In this document: in pieces, positions 24,983 to 34,297 of the stretch | Numbering within the stretch: position 1 is the stretch's first letter | Layout: each line of letters begins with the position of its first letter | Assembly: GCF_001418655.1 (NCBI RefSeq) | Contig: NZ_LIQZ01000044.1 | Location: forward strand, 1-64,000 | DNA: 64,000 nucleotides | DNA from: Streptomyces phaeochromogenes | GTDB taxonomy: Bacteria; Actinomycetota; Actinomycetes; Streptomycetales; Streptomycetaceae | Direction: 5' to 3' | The notes under the pieces: generated by a model | What the model was told of the DNA's origin: nothing | What the model saw: only the letters and a program-made list of their open reading frames with translations | Database searches by the model: none | Translations under genes and position numbers: made by a program

Positions 24983-26553
24983 TGTCCTCACAGACCGACC
25001 TCCCCGCACCACCGACCAAATCCCCGGACACCGGGAGAGCCACCCCTCTCGACCGGGTGCTCTCGCTCATCGAGCGGGCCGGGAACGCCCTGCCCAACCC
25101 GGTCGTGCTGTTCTCCGTGCTGTTCCTGCTCCTCGCCGGCGCCTCCACCGCGCTCGACCTGGGCGGCGTGTCCGTCAAGGTCCCCGGCAGCGACGAGACC
25201 AAGCACATCACCGGCCTCCTCACCGGCGACGGCGTGAAATGGCTGGTCGAGAACCTCGTCGTCAACTTCGCCACCTTCCCCCCGATCGGCGCCGTCCTGG
25301 TGCTGATCATGGTGGTGGGGCTCTGCGAGAAGACCGGCCTGCTGGAAACCCTGATGCGGGCGACCCTCGCCAGGGTGCCCCGCGCGGTGCTGCCGTACGC
25401 GGTGGCGCTCATCGCGAGCCAGGCGCACATGATGAGCGACGTCGCCTGCATCGTGCTGCCCCCGCTGGCCGCGCTGGTCTTCAAGAGCGCCGGACGCCAC
25501 CCCGTCGCAGGCCTCATCGGCGGCTTCGCCTGTGTGACCGCCGGCTACGCGGCCGGGTTCACCGTCGGCTCCCTCGACGCCCTGTACGTCGGCATCACCC
25601 AGCAGGCCGCCGCGGTGCTGCCGGCCGGTGACGGCCTCGACATCCATCTGCTCATCAACTACTTCTTCACGGCCGCGAGCAGCCTCGTACTGGCCGCGGT
25701 GGGCGGATTCCTCATCAGCCGCGTCCTCGAACCCCGGCTCGGCGCCTACGAGCCCGCCGGCGAGGAGTCCGAGGACCGCGACCTCACGCTCACGCCGGTC
25801 CAGCGCCGGGCGCTGTTGCGCACCGCGCTGGTCGTCATCGTCTACCTGGCCGGCGTGCTCTCCCTGTGGCTGCCGGAAGGCGCGCCGCTGCGCGGCGAGG
25901 GCGGGGCCTTCGTGCCCTCGCCGCTGCTCTCCGGCATCGTCCCCGTCCTGTTCGGCGCCTTCCTGCTGGCCGGACTGACGTACGGCTTCAGCGTGAAGCA
26001 GCTGACCAAGGCCGAGGACGTGACCAACGCCGTCACCGAGTCGGTGAAGACCATGTCCGGCTACCTCGTGATGATGTTCGTCGCCGCCCAGGTCATCGCC
26101 CTCTTCACCTGGTCGAACGTCGGTGTGCTGCTGGCGGTGAAGGGCGCCGCGCTCTTCGACTCGATGGGCGTGACCGGCTTCTGGGCGATCCTGGTGTTCG
26201 TTCTGCTGGTCTCCTGTCTCAACCTGTTCATCCTCTCCGGCTCGGCCCTGTGGTCCCTGGTCGGCCCGGTCTTCGTCCCCGCGTTCATGCTGATGGGGAT
26301 GAGCCCGGCGCTCACCCAGGCCGCCTTCCGGATCGGTGACTCGGCGACCGGCGTGATCACCCCGATGAACCCCTACGTGTTCCTGATCCTGGCGATGCTC
26401 CGCCAGTACGAGCCCGACGCCAAGCTCGGCACGCTCATCTCCCGGCTCGCCATCTTCGTGGTGCCGTTCATGCTGGTGTGGCTGGCGATCCTGGGCGTCT
26501 TCTACGGCTTCGACCTGCCGCTCGGACCCGGCGCCGACATCGGTCTGAAGTGA
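24982..26553 (+). CDS. AbgT-family transporter (p-aminobenzoyl-glutamate type)
   Basis: The 523-residue protein has about twelve helices. LIERAGNALPNPVVLFSVLF at the N-terminus, SQAHMMSDVACIVLPPLAAL, GYAAGFTVG and the C-terminal GDSATGVITPMNPYVFLILA are family hallmarks. AbgT proteins import p-aminobenzoyl-glutamate or export antifolates. ATG at 24982 overlaps the amidohydrolase stop; a longer open frame from 23659 is a shadow. Paired with an amidohydrolase, import of an amide-linked solute is plausible. Confidence 0.92.
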   Translation: MSSQTDLPAPPTKSPDTGRATPLDRVLSLIERAGNALPNPVVLFSVLFLLLAGASTALDLGGVSVKVPGSDETKHITGLLTGDGVKWLVENLVVNFATFPPIGAVLVLIMVVGLCEKTGLLETLMRATLARVPRAVLPYAVALIASQAHMMSDVACIVLPPLAALVFKSAGRHPVAGLIGGFACVTAGYAAGFTVGSLDALYVGITQQAAAVLPAGDGLDIHLLINYFFTAASSLVLAAVGGFLISRVLEPRLGAYEPAGEESEDRDLTLTPVQRRALLRTALVVIVYLAGVLSLWLPEGAPLRGEGGAFVPSPLLSGIVPVLFGAFLLAGLTYGFSVKQLTKAEDVTNAVTESVKTMSGYLVMMFVAAQVIALFTWSNVGVLLAVKGAALFDSMGVTGFWAILVFVLLVSCLNLFILSGSALWSLVGPVFVPAFMLMGMSPALTQAAFRIGDSATGVITPMNPYVFLILAMLRQYEPDAKLGTLISRLAIFVVPFMLVWLAILGVFYGFDLPLGPGADIGLK

Positions 26554-26568
26554 CCCCCGAACACAACA

Positions 26569-26604
26569 GGCCGACTCCACCGGTGAGATCCGGTGGAGTC
26601 GGCC
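26569..26604. terminator. Strong hairpin terminator after the AbgT gene
   Basis: A perfect 15-bp stem (GGCCGACTCCACCGG and its complement) closes a 6-base loop, 15 bases after the stop. The opposite gene ends 90 bases away, so it may act in both directions. Confidence 0.85.
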
Positions 26605-26693
26605 ATGTGCCGTCGGCTCGCGCGGCGCGGCGCAGAAGGACGATGACGGCACAGAAGGTTCTCGTACGCCGTCCCGCCCCGCGCCGCCTTGCC

Positions 26694-27488
26694 TCAGCCG
26701 CGAGCCGTCCATTCCAGCACGACCTTCGCGAACTCCTCGGGCAACTGCTCGGGTACGGGGACATGGCCGCCGGAGAGAACCCGGGTCTCGCACCCGAGGG
26801 CCGCGGCGAACTTCGCCAGGCCGGGCAGCGAATAGTGGTCCCCCGGGGCGCAGACGGCGAGCGTACGGGCCGTGATGTCCGGCAGCCGCCGGTCCATGCC
26901 GTACCGCCGGACCGCTTCGTGTCCCTCCTCCACCCGGTCGAGCACGGTCAGAGCGTCGACCATGAACCGGTTCAGGGCGGCCTCCTGGCCTTCCTCGTAG
27001 AAGCCGCGGCGCCGGTTCCACAGCTCCAGCAGGTGTGAGCCGTCCGGCTTGGGGACGACGTGGTCGACGGGCTTGCGCTCGGCCGCCGTACGACGCTTCT
27101 CGTCGTCGATGAAGGGCGTGGCCGAGAGCAGCACACTGGCGACCCGGTCCTGGTAGCGGGCCGCGAGCTCCACCGCGACGACTCCGCCCGTGTGGTGCCC
27201 GACCAGATGGAAGCGCTCCAGACCCAGGGCTTCGACGAGTGCTCCGGCGGCGTCGGCGAAAAGCTCGATGGAGTGCGGTCCCGCCGGTTTCGCGGAGGCG
27301 CCGAAGCCCAGGGTGTCCATGGCGATGGCCCGGTGCGCCGTGCCGACCAGGGGCAGCACATCGAGGTACTCGGTCCAGGAGCGCGGGGTCTGGTGGAGCA
27401 GCAGGACGGGCTCGCCGGTGCCGCACTCCACATAGTGCAACTGCCCGAAGGGGCTCGGTACGTAGCCTCGTCGCAGGGGGTCCGTCAT
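26694..27488 (-). CDS. Alpha/beta hydrolase with His at the nucleophile position
   Basis: The 264-residue protein has the hydrolase fold: VLLLHQTPRSWTEY, AIAMDTLGFGAS, FHLVGHHTGGVVAVELA, and a C-terminal CAPGDHYSLP. The nucleophile elbow, normally GxSxG, reads GHHTGG, so residue 99 is His instead of Ser. Its ATG overlaps the stop of the upstream monooxygenase gene, placing it last in the aromatic-catabolism operon, where C-C or ester hydrolases are expected. Catalytic mechanism is uncertain. Confidence 0.85.
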   Translation of the reverse strand: MTDPLRRGYVPSPFGQLHYVECGTGEPVLLLHQTPRSWTEYLDVLPLVGTAHRAIAMDTLGFGASAKPAGPHSIELFADAAGALVEALGLERFHLVGHHTGGVVAVELAARYQDRVASVLLSATPFIDDEKRRTAAERKPVDHVVPKPDGSHLLELWNRRRGFYEEGQEAALNRFMVDALTVLDRVEEGHEAVRRYGMDRRLPDITARTLAVCAPGDHYSLPGLAKFAAALGCETRVLSGGHVPVPEQLPEEFAKVVLEWTARG

Positions 27489-28675
27489 CTGGGGTGCGCC
27501 TTTCCGTGATTGGAGGGGGAGAGGGCCGGCAGTACGGACTCGCCGATGGCCTCGATGAGTTCGGTGGGCGGGTGGTAAGAGCCGACGTGCTGGAGCAGGA
27601 CGCCGGTGACCCCGTCGGCGTGCAGGGCCTGGAGGCGTTCCGCGATCCGGGCCGGGGTGCCGAAGAGGCAGAACTCCTCGGCGAAGCGGAGCGCGTTCTC
27701 GTCGCTGATCCAGGCCGAGCAGATCTCGACGGCCCTGGGCCAGTCCTCGGCGTGCACCAGGTCCGGGTAGATCCCCTCGACGTGTGCCGGCACGTCGACG
27801 TCGATCCCCGCCAGGGCGAGGAACGACGCGCCGCCGTTCTGGGCGATCGACGCGCAGATCGGCTTGAGGAGTTGTGCCTCGGCTGCGATGTCGTCCGTGA
27901 CCGCGCAGAACGCCGACACGGTCAGCGGTATCCCGTCGGCCGCGCGGCCCGCAGTCTCGGCGCCTTCCCGGACCCGGGCGGTGGCGGTCGCGAGAGTGGT
28001 CGGCGAGATGCCGCTGAGGAGGATCACACCGTCGGCGATCTCACCGGCGAGCCGCAGGTTCCTGGGTCCGCTCGCGGCGAGGTGGAGCGGTACGCCGGGC
28101 CCGGGGTCGCGCAGCCGCGAGCGGACCTTGCCCTCGAACTCCCACTCCTCGCCGTCCAGCAGGGCGCGCAGCAGGCCGAGGCCCTCGCGCATCTCCGCCG
28201 AGGTGGTCTGCCGAAGGCCGACTGGACCGACCGAGCTGTTGCCCACGCCGAGACCGAGCTTGAACCTGCCGGGCGCGAGTTCGGCCACGCTGCGGGCGGC
28301 CGACGCGACGACGGCCGGGTGCCTCGTCGCCAGGTTGGTGACCGCGGTGCCGAGGCCGATGCGCTCGGTGCCCAGGGCTGCGGCGGTCAGGGTGGTGAAC
28401 ACGTCGCGCCACAGCAGCTGGGAGTCGGGGAACCAGGCGTCGTCGAAGCGGAGGGATTCCGCGCGGCGGACTGTTTCGACCACGTGGTCGGCTCGGTCGC
28501 ACGGGGGGATGCGGATGCCTATGCGCAGCGGGGGTCGGTTGGCGCTCGTTGCGTTCTGCGGTGGCGTCGGCTGCGCCGAGGGCTCCGCCGGAAGGGTTGT
28601 TCGATGACTGCGGGTCGGCTGTTGCTGGGCGCGCGGTTCCCCGCGCCCCTTACGGGGCGCACCTCCAGCGGTCAT
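27485..28675 (-). CDS. LLM-class (F420/FMN) monooxygenase or oxidoreductase
   Basis: The 396-residue protein is luciferase-like from about residue 37: [68 protein letters not shown]. Such proteins use F420 or FMN. The first 36 residues ([16 protein letters not shown] and so on) are unlike the family and are encoded partly by a GC hairpin repeat (28608-28658). No ATG, GTG or TTG occurs between the coupled ATG at 28675 and the domain, so the extension is probably translated. Next to aldolase and dehydrogenase genes, a ring-modifying oxidation is likely. Confidence 0.88.
   Translation of the reverse strand: MTAGGAPRKGRGEPRAQQQPTRSHRTTLPAEPSAQPTPPQNATSANRPPLRIGIRIPPCDRADHVVETVRRAESLRFDDAWFPDSQLLWRDVFTTLTAAALGTERIGLGTAVTNLATRHPAVVASAARSVAELAPGRFKLGLGVGNSSVGPVGLRQTTSAEMREGLGLLRALLDGEEWEFEGKVRSRLRDPGPGVPLHLAASGPRNLRLAGEIADGVILLSGISPTTLATATARVREGAETAGRAADGIPLTVSAFCAVTDDIAAEAQLLKPICASIAQNGGASFLALAGIDVDVPAHVEGIYPDLVHAEDWPRAVEICSAWISDENALRFAEEFCLFGTPARIAERLQALHADGVTGVLLQHVGSYHPPTELIEAIGESVLPALSPSNHGKAHPR
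28608..28658 (-). repeat. Streptomyces-type GC hairpin repeat, copy 2, inside a coding region
   Basis: It aligns over its length with the element at 2952-3002 and ends in GCGCCCCTTACGGGGCGC, a 7-bp stem with a TTAC loop. It encodes about residues 6-23 of the LLM protein. Confidence 0.75.
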
Positions 28676-29688
28676 TTCTGCAGCCCCCTTGCCGTCAGGT
28701 CCAGAGCCACGTCCGTGATCATGTCCTCCTGGCCGCCTACCATTCGGCGGCGGCCGACCTCCACGAGGATGGCTCGGGTGTCCAGGCCGTGGCGGGTGGC
28801 CGCGGTCTCGGCGTGGCGCAGGAAGCTGGAGTAGACGCCCGCGTAGCCGAGGCTGAGGGTCTCGCGGTCGACGCGTACCGGCCTGTCCTGGAGCGGGCGG
28901 ACGAGATCGTCGGCCGCGTCCATGAGCGGGAAGAGGTCGCAGCCGTGCTCCCAGCCCATCAGGTCGGCCACCGCGACGAACGCCTCCAGGGGGCAGTTGC
29001 CGGCCCCGGCACCCTGTCCGGCGAGCGAGGCGTCGACGCGCGTGACGCCGTTCTCCACGGCCACCACGCTGTTGGCGACGCCGAGGCCGAGGTTGTGGTG
29101 GGCGTGGATGCCCAGCTCGGTGTCGGGCGAGAGGACGTCGCGGTAGGCGCGGAAGCGGTCGCGGACGCCGTCCATGGTGAGACGGCCGCCGGAGTCGGTG
29201 ACGTACACGCAGTGCGCGCCGTACGACTCCATCAGCTTGGCCTGGCCGGCCAGTTCGGCCGGTTCGGCCATGTGGGACATCATCAGGAACCCGGCGACGT
29301 CCATGCCCAGCTCGCGCGCGGCGGCGATGTGCTGGGCGGAGATGTCGGCCTCGGTGCAGTGGGTGGCGACCCGAACCGAGCGGATGCCCAGGGAATGGGC
29401 CTGTTTGAGGTCGTGGACGGTGCCGATGCCGGGCAGCAGGAGGGTGGTCGGGATCGCCCGGTGTACGGCGCCGACGACCGCCTCGATCCACTCCCAGTCG
29501 GTGTGCGCGCCCACTCCGTAGGTGATGCTGGAGCCCGCGAGTCCGTCGCCGTGGGAGACCTCGATGGCCGTGACTCCGGCCGCGTCGAGGGCTGCGGCGA
29601 TGGTGCGGGCCTGGTCGACGGTGTAGCGGTGGCGGATGGCGTGCATGCCGTCCCGCAGGGTCACGTCCTGCACATACAGGGCGGTCAC
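28672..29688 (-). CDS. 4-hydroxy-2-oxovalerate aldolase (DmpG/MhpE-type)
   Basis: The 338-residue protein has [15 protein letters not shown] near the N-terminus, [12 protein letters not shown], the metal-binding [11 protein letters not shown] near 195, [19 protein letters not shown], and a C-terminal communication domain. It cleaves 4-hydroxy-2-oxovalerate to pyruvate and acetaldehyde and normally channels acetaldehyde to the dehydrogenase encoded just upstream. GTG at 29688 overlaps that gene's stop (GTGA); the open frame to 29982 is inside it. Last classical step of meta-cleavage. Confidence 0.95.
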   Translation of the reverse strand: MTALYVQDVTLRDGMHAIRHRYTVDQARTIAAALDAAGVTAIEVSHGDGLAGSSITYGVGAHTDWEWIEAVVGAVHRAIPTTLLLPGIGTVHDLKQAHSLGIRSVRVATHCTEADISAQHIAAARELGMDVAGFLMMSHMAEPAELAGQAKLMESYGAHCVYVTDSGGRLTMDGVRDRFRAYRDVLSPDTELGIHAHHNLGLGVANSVVAVENGVTRVDASLAGQGAGAGNCPLEAFVAVADLMGWEHGCDLFPLMDAADDLVRPLQDRPVRVDRETLSLGYAGVYSSFLRHAETAATRHGLDTRAILVEVGRRRMVGGQEDMITDVALDLTARGLQK

Positions 29689-30626
29689 TTGGTTGCCTCC
29701 GCACTCTGGTGGGCGGCCAGGCGTTCCGCGGTGCGCAGCGCGGCCGAGGTCATGATGTCGAGATTGCCCGCGTAGGCGGGCAGGTAGTGGGCGGCGCCCT
29801 CGACCTCCAGGAACACCGACACCTTCAGAGGTGTGGCGCCGGCGGGCACGAGCGTGCGCAGCGGGTCGTCGGTGCCGACCTGCTCGAACTGGACCTTCTG
29901 CTTCAGGCGATAGCCCGGCACGTATGCCTGTACGCGGCCGACCATCTCCTCGACCGACGCGGTCACCGCCTGCTCGTCGCATGCGGAGACCAGGCAGTGC
30001 ACGGTGTCCCGCATGATCAGCGGCGGTTCGGCCGGGTTGAGGACGATGATCGCCTTGCCGCGGGCCGCGCCGCCGACCTTCTCGATCGCGGAGGCGGTGG
30101 TCTCGGTGAACTCGTCGATGTTGGCTCGGGTGCCCGGACCGGCCGACCTGGCGGCTATGGAGGAGACGATCTCCGCGTAGTGGACGGGGGTCACGGCCGA
30201 GACGGCGGCGACGATCGGGATCGTGGCCTGTCCGCCGCAGGTGACCATGTTGACGTTCGTGCTGTCGAGATGGGCGTCGGCGTTGACCGGCGGCACCACG
30301 TACGGGCCGAGCGCGGCCGGCGTGAGGTCGACGACCGTGCGGCCGAGACCCCGCAGCACCTGGTCGTGGCGGCGGTGGGCGCCCGCCGAGGTGGCGTCGA
30401 AGACGATACGGACGTCGGCGAACTCGTCGAGAGCGACCAGGCCGTCGACACCCTCGTGCGTGGTGGCGACCTTCAGCCGGCGGGCGCGGGCAAGGCCGTC
30501 CGACTCCGGGTCGATGCCCGCCATCGCCGCGATCTCCAACTCCTCGGACAACCGCAGCACCTTGATCATGAGGTCGGTGCCGATGTTCCCGGAGCCGATG
30601 ACGGCCACCTTCGTACGGGTGCTCAT
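29685..30626 (-). CDS. Acetaldehyde dehydrogenase, acylating (DmpF/MhpF-type)
   Basis: The 313-residue protein has an NAD site [17 protein letters not shown], the catalytic cysteine in [15 protein letters not shown] near residue 130, and [16 protein letters not shown]. It oxidises acetaldehyde to acetyl-CoA with NAD and CoA, as partner of the aldolase. Length and motifs are standard. It overlaps the hydratase and aldolase genes by 4 bases each. Confidence 0.96.
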   Translation of the reverse strand: MSTRTKVAVIGSGNIGTDLMIKVLRLSEELEIAAMAGIDPESDGLARARRLKVATTHEGVDGLVALDEFADVRIVFDATSAGAHRRHDQVLRGLGRTVVDLTPAALGPYVVPPVNADAHLDSTNVNMVTCGGQATIPIVAAVSAVTPVHYAEIVSSIAARSAGPGTRANIDEFTETTASAIEKVGGAARGKAIIVLNPAEPPLIMRDTVHCLVSACDEQAVTASVEEMVGRVQAYVPGYRLKQKVQFEQVGTDDPLRTLVPAGATPLKVSVFLEVEGAAHYLPAYAGNLDIMTSAALRTAERLAAHQSAEATK

Positions 30627-31429
30627 GACCTGTCTCCCTCCGTCGTGAACTCCGCCGCGAACTCCACTGTCACCCGGCCGAGTCGGCTGATGCGTGCCTC
30701 GAACCGGTCACCCGGGGCGGCGACCGCCATCGGACCGAGGGCTCCGGTGAGCACGACGTCCCCGGCCCGCAGCGGATCGCCCATGGCGGCCAGGGTGGAG
30801 GCGAGCCAGGCCGCCGCGTTGAGCGGGCTGCCCAGACAGTCGGCGCCGGTGCCTTCGGAGACCATCTCGCCGCCCCGGGTCATCGTCATCCGCACGCCCC
30901 GCAGATCAAGTCCGTTGAGCGGTACGGGAGTTCCCCCGAGGACGAACAGGCCGCTGGAGGCGTTGTCCGCGACCGTGTCCACGAGGCTGATGTCCCAGCC
31001 GGTGATCCGGCTGTCCACGATCTCCAGCGCGGGAAGTGCGAAGTCCGTCGCCCGCAGCACGTCGACCACCGTGCAGTCCCGGTGTGGGAGATCGGCCTTG
31101 AGGACGAGGGCCACCTCCGCCTCGACCTTCGGCTGGATGAGCCGCCCGGCCGGGACCGAGTCATGCTCCGCCACGGCCATGTCGGCGAACAGCGTCCCGA
31201 AGTCCGGTTGATCCACGCCGAGTTGGGCCTGCACGGCGGGCGAGGTCAGGCCGATCTTGCGGCCGACGATCCGGCGTCCGGCCGCCACACCGCGCTCGAC
31301 GTTCACACGCTGCACGGCATAGGCGGCCTCCACGCCGGTGACGTACGTGCGTACCGGAGAGCAGGCCGTGTTCGTGCGTGCGGCCTCCCGCAGCTCGTCG
31401 GCCGCCTTGACCACCTCCGCGGCGCTCAT
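30623..31429 (-). CDS. 2-keto-4-pentenoate hydratase (MhpD/DmpE-type)
   Basis: The 268-residue protein fits the fumarylacetoacetase-like hydratase family: [96 protein letters not shown]. It hydrates 2-hydroxypenta-2,4-dienoate to 4-hydroxy-2-oxovalerate. ATG at 31429 overlaps the ferredoxin stop; the longer frame to 31702 is discarded. Together with the next two genes it completes the lower meta pathway. Confidence 0.95.
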   Translation of the reverse strand: MSAAEVVKAADELREAARTNTACSPVRTYVTGVEAAYAVQRVNVERGVAAGRRIVGRKIGLTSPAVQAQLGVDQPDFGTLFADMAVAEHDSVPAGRLIQPKVEAEVALVLKADLPHRDCTVVDVLRATDFALPALEIVDSRITGWDISLVDTVADNASSGLFVLGGTPVPLNGLDLRGVRMTMTRGGEMVSEGTGADCLGSPLNAAAWLASTLAAMGDPLRAGDVVLTGALGPMAVAAPGDRFEARISRLGRVTVEFAAEFTTEGDRS

Positions 31430-31761
31430 CGTGCGCCGCCCGCGGTGGAGGCGACGAACAGCGTGTCGACGCCCACGGGACCGAGGCCGGTCGCCCCGCC
31501 GGGCGTACCCAGCGGAGCCGCACGCCCCGGCAGCGGCTCCTCGAAGAAGCGGCGGTTGTCGGCGCGGAAATCGGGGTCGGCGAGGCGGTCGACCGCGATG
31601 GCCTGTTCCGGGCAGGCCGTCTCGCAGGCGCCGCAGTCGATGCACTCCACCGGGTTGATGTAGAGCTTGCGCTCGCCCTCGTAGATGCAGTCGACCGGGC
31701 ACTCCTCCATGCAGGACCGGTCCATGATGTCGACACAGGCCGACCCGATGACGTACGCCAT
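31426..31761 (-). CDS. 7Fe-type ferredoxin (FdxA-like)
   Basis: The 111-residue protein has cysteines at 9, 17, 21, 25, 40, 43, 46 and 50 ([17 protein letters not shown] and [12 protein letters not shown]), the pattern of ferredoxins with one 3Fe-4S and one 4Fe-4S cluster. The C-terminal 30 residues are low-complexity. It lies one base from the reductase gene, so the pair forms an electron chain from NAD(P)H. Likely acceptors are the Rieske oxygenase of the neighbouring operon or an unseen P450; 2Fe-2S ferredoxins are the usual Rieske partners. Confidence 0.95.
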   Translation of the reverse strand: MAYVIGSACVDIMDRSCMEECPVDCIYEGERKLYINPVECIDCGACETACPEQAIAVDRLADPDFRADNRRFFEEPLPGRAAPLGTPGGATGLGPVGVDTLFVASTAGGAR

Positions 31762-31762
31762 G

Positions 31763-32785
31763 TCAGTTCTCCTTGTCCGTGGAGTGCCCGGGGAACAGGG
31801 CCGCCTCCGGATCGATGACGGTGGCCGCGTTGTTGACCGCGGTGGCGACCTCGCCGAAGCCCACGGCGATCAGGCGCACCTTGCCCGGGTAGTCGGTGAT
31901 GTCACCGGCGGCGAACACGCGGGGCAGGTTGGTGGCCATCCGGGTGTCCACGGCGATCCGCCGCGCCCGGAGTTCCAGCCCCCAGTCCTTGAGCGGGCCG
32001 AGGTCGGCGATGAAGCCGAGAGCGGCGACGACGGTGTGTGCCGGCAGGAGCCGGGTGGCCTTCGTGGTGCGGTGCCGGACCTCGATCCGCTCGACCCGGG
32101 ACGCCCCGTGCAGGACGCTCACCTCGGAGTCGGTGATGATCTCGATACCCAGGGCCTTCACCTTCTCCACCGTCGCCCGATGGGCCCGGAAGCGCTCCGT
32201 GCGGTGGACGAGCCGGACCGACCGGGCGATCGGGGCCAGCGTCGCCGCCCAGTCGAAGGCGCTGTCGCCGCCGCCGACGACCACGACGTCCTGGTCGGTG
32301 TGCTCGACCGGGTCCGGCACGAAGTAGACCTGGCCGCGGCCGAGATAGCCCTCGCCGGCGGGGAGCTGCCTGGGGGTGAAGGTCCCGACTCCGCCGGTGA
32401 TCACAACTGCCCCGGCCCGCACGGCAGTTCCCTGGTCGCTGTGCACGACCGGCCGGCCGTCGGGCGCGTGGGTGATGTGGAGTGCCCGGTGTCCCAGAAG
32501 GTAGCGGGGACCGTACGGCTCTGCCTGGGCGACCAGGCTGTCGACCAGGTCGCGACCGCGCACCGCAGGGAAGCCCGCGATGTCGAAGATGGGTTTCTCG
32601 GGGTACATCGCGCTGATCTGGCCGCCGCGCTGGGGCAGGACGTCCATGACCGCGACACTGAGGCCGCGGAAGCCCGCGCAGTAGGCGCCGTACAGGCCCG
32701 ACGGGCCGGCGCCGATGATCAGGATGTCGGTCTCGATCACCGACGACTCGTCCGGGGCGACCGGCTCATCAGTAGGAACGCTCAT
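31763..32785 (-). CDS. Ferredoxin-NAD(P) reductase (thioredoxin-reductase-like)
   Basis: The 340-residue flavoprotein has FAD motif IIGAGPSGLYGAYCAGFRG near residue 22, GGQISAMYPEKPIFDIAGFP, NADP motif VVVGGGDSAFDWA near 170, and RVFAAGDITDYPGK near 285. There is no CxxC redox pair, so it is a YumC-type ferredoxin reductase rather than a thioredoxin reductase. ATG at 32785 is chosen; upstream residues of the open frame come from the promoter. It is the first gene of the lower-pathway operon and probably reduces the adjacent ferredoxin. Confidence 0.93.
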   Translation of the reverse strand: MSVPTDEPVAPDESSVIETDILIIGAGPSGLYGAYCAGFRGLSVAVMDVLPQRGGQISAMYPEKPIFDIAGFPAVRGRDLVDSLVAQAEPYGPRYLLGHRALHITHAPDGRPVVHSDQGTAVRAGAVVITGGVGTFTPRQLPAGEGYLGRGQVYFVPDPVEHTDQDVVVVGGGDSAFDWAATLAPIARSVRLVHRTERFRAHRATVEKVKALGIEIITDSEVSVLHGASRVERIEVRHRTTKATRLLPAHTVVAALGFIADLGPLKDWGLELRARRIAVDTRMATNLPRVFAAGDITDYPGKVRLIAVGFGEVATAVNNAATVIDPEAALFPGHSTDKEN

Positions 32786-32793
32786 GGTCCAGG

Positions 32794-32846
32794 AGCGTAT
32801 GGACGGGCCGACCACTGCCCAATGGAACCGGTCCGCCTGACGGGAC
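32794..32846 (-). promoter_or_regulatory. Operator (site 1) and promoter of the ferredoxin-reductase operon
   Basis: Read on the minus strand, the palindrome GTCCCGTCAGGCGGACC (32830-32846) is followed by TTGGGC (32817-32822), a 17-base spacer and TACGCT (32794-32799), with the start codon 9 bases on. The layout matches sites 2 and 4 of the island. An activator bound just upstream of -35 is the inference. Confidence 0.6.
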
Positions 32847-32925
32847 GCACCGCTAAGCCTGACGGCCCGGCGGTGGGAGCGTGGCGCGAACACGACGCTT
32901 CCACTGTTCCAGGAGGACGAATCTC

Positions 32926-33903
32926 ATGGATGCACTCAACGTCAGAAGGGGGCGCCTGCCGGCCGTCCTCATGACCCTTGTCCTGTCCTCCGCGTGCACG
33001 GCGGGCGCGGTGGACTCGGCGGGCGGGAAGGCGGCGGGCAAGCCCACGGTGCGTGTCGCCCTGGGAGTCGACGCCTCGTACGCCCCGTTCTATCTGGCCG
33101 AGGAACAAGGTCTGTTCGAGAAGGCGGGCCTCAACGTCGAGCTCGTGAAGACCGAAGGCGGTCCGGCGGCGACCGAGGCCGTGACGGCCGGCACCGCCCA
33201 GATCGCGGCCAACGCCGACTCCACCGCCCTCTCGCTCATGGTCGGCAGCCCCGGCCTGCGGGCGCTGGGCGTCTTCCAGTCCTCCGACCGCTATCTCAAG
33301 GTCGTCCTGCGGGACGGCATCAAATCGCCGAAACAGATAAAAACCATGGCGTCGATCGCGGGGCTCGGCCTCTACGCGACCCACTCGTACCTGCGCCACA
33401 ACGGCATCGACCCGAAGTCCGTGAAGATCCTGCAGAGTTCACCGCCGGAGATCCCCGGACTGCTGGAGCAGGGCTCGATCGACGCGTACGTCCTGTTCGA
33501 GCCGTGGGCGGCGCGCGGCGACGCGGCGGGCGGACACATCGCCGGGCGCATCGGCGACTTCGGGGTGAAGTACGTGCAGTGGCTGATCGCCGACCAGAAG
33601 TGGCTCAAGGGCAACGAGGAGGTCGCCGGCAAGATCTTCAAGGTGGTGGCCGACGCGGACAAGCTCGTCACCGACGACCCCGACGCCGCGGCCAAGGCCT
33701 CCAACCAGCAGGTCAAACTGCCCGTGGCGGACACGAAGAAGGTGCTGCCCGAGATCACCTTCGCCGCTCGCGGCATCGACGACGCCGATGTCACCGAGGC
33801 CCGCAAGATCGTCGACTTCCTGCTGGCTCAGAAGCTGATCAAGAAGTCGCCGGACCTCGACACGGCTCTGCTCAAGGGCTGGTACGAGCAGCACGGCAAG
33901 TGA
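32926..33903 (+). CDS. ABC transporter substrate-binding lipoprotein (nitrate/sulfonate/taurine type)
   Basis: The 325-residue protein has a signal peptide with lipobox LSSAC (Cys about 24) and a periplasmic-binding fold of the NMT1/SsuA group: VRVALGVDASYAPFYLAEEQGLFEKAGLNVELV, EAVTAGTAQIAANADSTALS, SIDAYVLFEPWAARG. ATG at 32926 has AGGAGGACG upstream. Its ATPase and permease are encoded 7.6 kb downstream (40553-42237), an unusual separation. Aromatic acids or sulfonates are plausible ligands. Its 3' end overlaps the opposite MaoC gene by 32 bases. Confidence 0.92.
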   Translation: MDALNVRRGRLPAVLMTLVLSSACTAGAVDSAGGKAAGKPTVRVALGVDASYAPFYLAEEQGLFEKAGLNVELVKTEGGPAATEAVTAGTAQIAANADSTALSLMVGSPGLRALGVFQSSDRYLKVVLRDGIKSPKQIKTMASIAGLGLYATHSYLRHNGIDPKSVKILQSSPPEIPGLLEQGSIDAYVLFEPWAARGDAAGGHIAGRIGDFGVKYVQWLIADQKWLKGNEEVAGKIFKVVADADKLVTDDPDAAAKASNQQVKLPVADTKKVLPEITFAARGIDDADVTEARKIVDFLLAQKLIKKSPDLDTALLKGWYEQHGK

Positions 33904-34297
33904 GGTCGACGTGCCCTGTGACGCAGGGAGCGCCGTCGTCCCGGAGCACGGAGACGTCGAGCGTCACCCGCACCCCTGAGTCGCAGGGCGCGACCGTACG
34001 CACGGTGGCGCTCCAGATGAGTGGTTCGCCGGCCACGGCGGTCGCGACGTTGCGCCAGCTCACCGACTCCAGACACGCGTCGGACCCGGCCCACTCCAGC
34101 GCGTACCGGGTCAGCGTCTGGCCGTGCAGCGTCGACTGTACGACCACGTCGGAGAAGCCCTCCGTCGCGGCGAACTCGGCGTCGTAGTGGATGAGGTGGG
34201 AGTTCCACGACACGGCACTGAACCGGAACAGCTGCACCCTGCTGTGCGTGTACCGGCGCGGTGGGCAGACATCTCCGACGGCGGCAGGGGTGTTCAC
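33872..34297 (-). CDS. MaoC-like (hot-dog) acyl-CoA dehydratase/hydratase, C-terminal-type subunit
   Basis: The 141-residue protein has the hot-dog hydratase features VQLFRFSAVSWNSHLIHYDAEFA (about 22-45; the N..IHYD segment holds the catalytic His and Asp) and VVVQSTLHGQTLTRYAL. GTG at 34297 overlaps the stop of the preceding subunit gene. Such small proteins pair with a FAS1-like/MaoC-N partner. They hydrate or dehydrate an enoyl-CoA. Its last ten codons overlap the convergent binding-protein gene. Confidence 0.85.
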   Translation of the reverse strand: MNTPAAVGDVCPPRRYTHSRVQLFRFSAVSWNSHLIHYDAEFAATEGFSDVVVQSTLHGQTLTRYALEWAGSDACLESVSWRNVATAVAGEPLIWSATVRTVAPCDSGVRVTLDVSVLRDDGAPCVTGHVDLTCRAARTSP

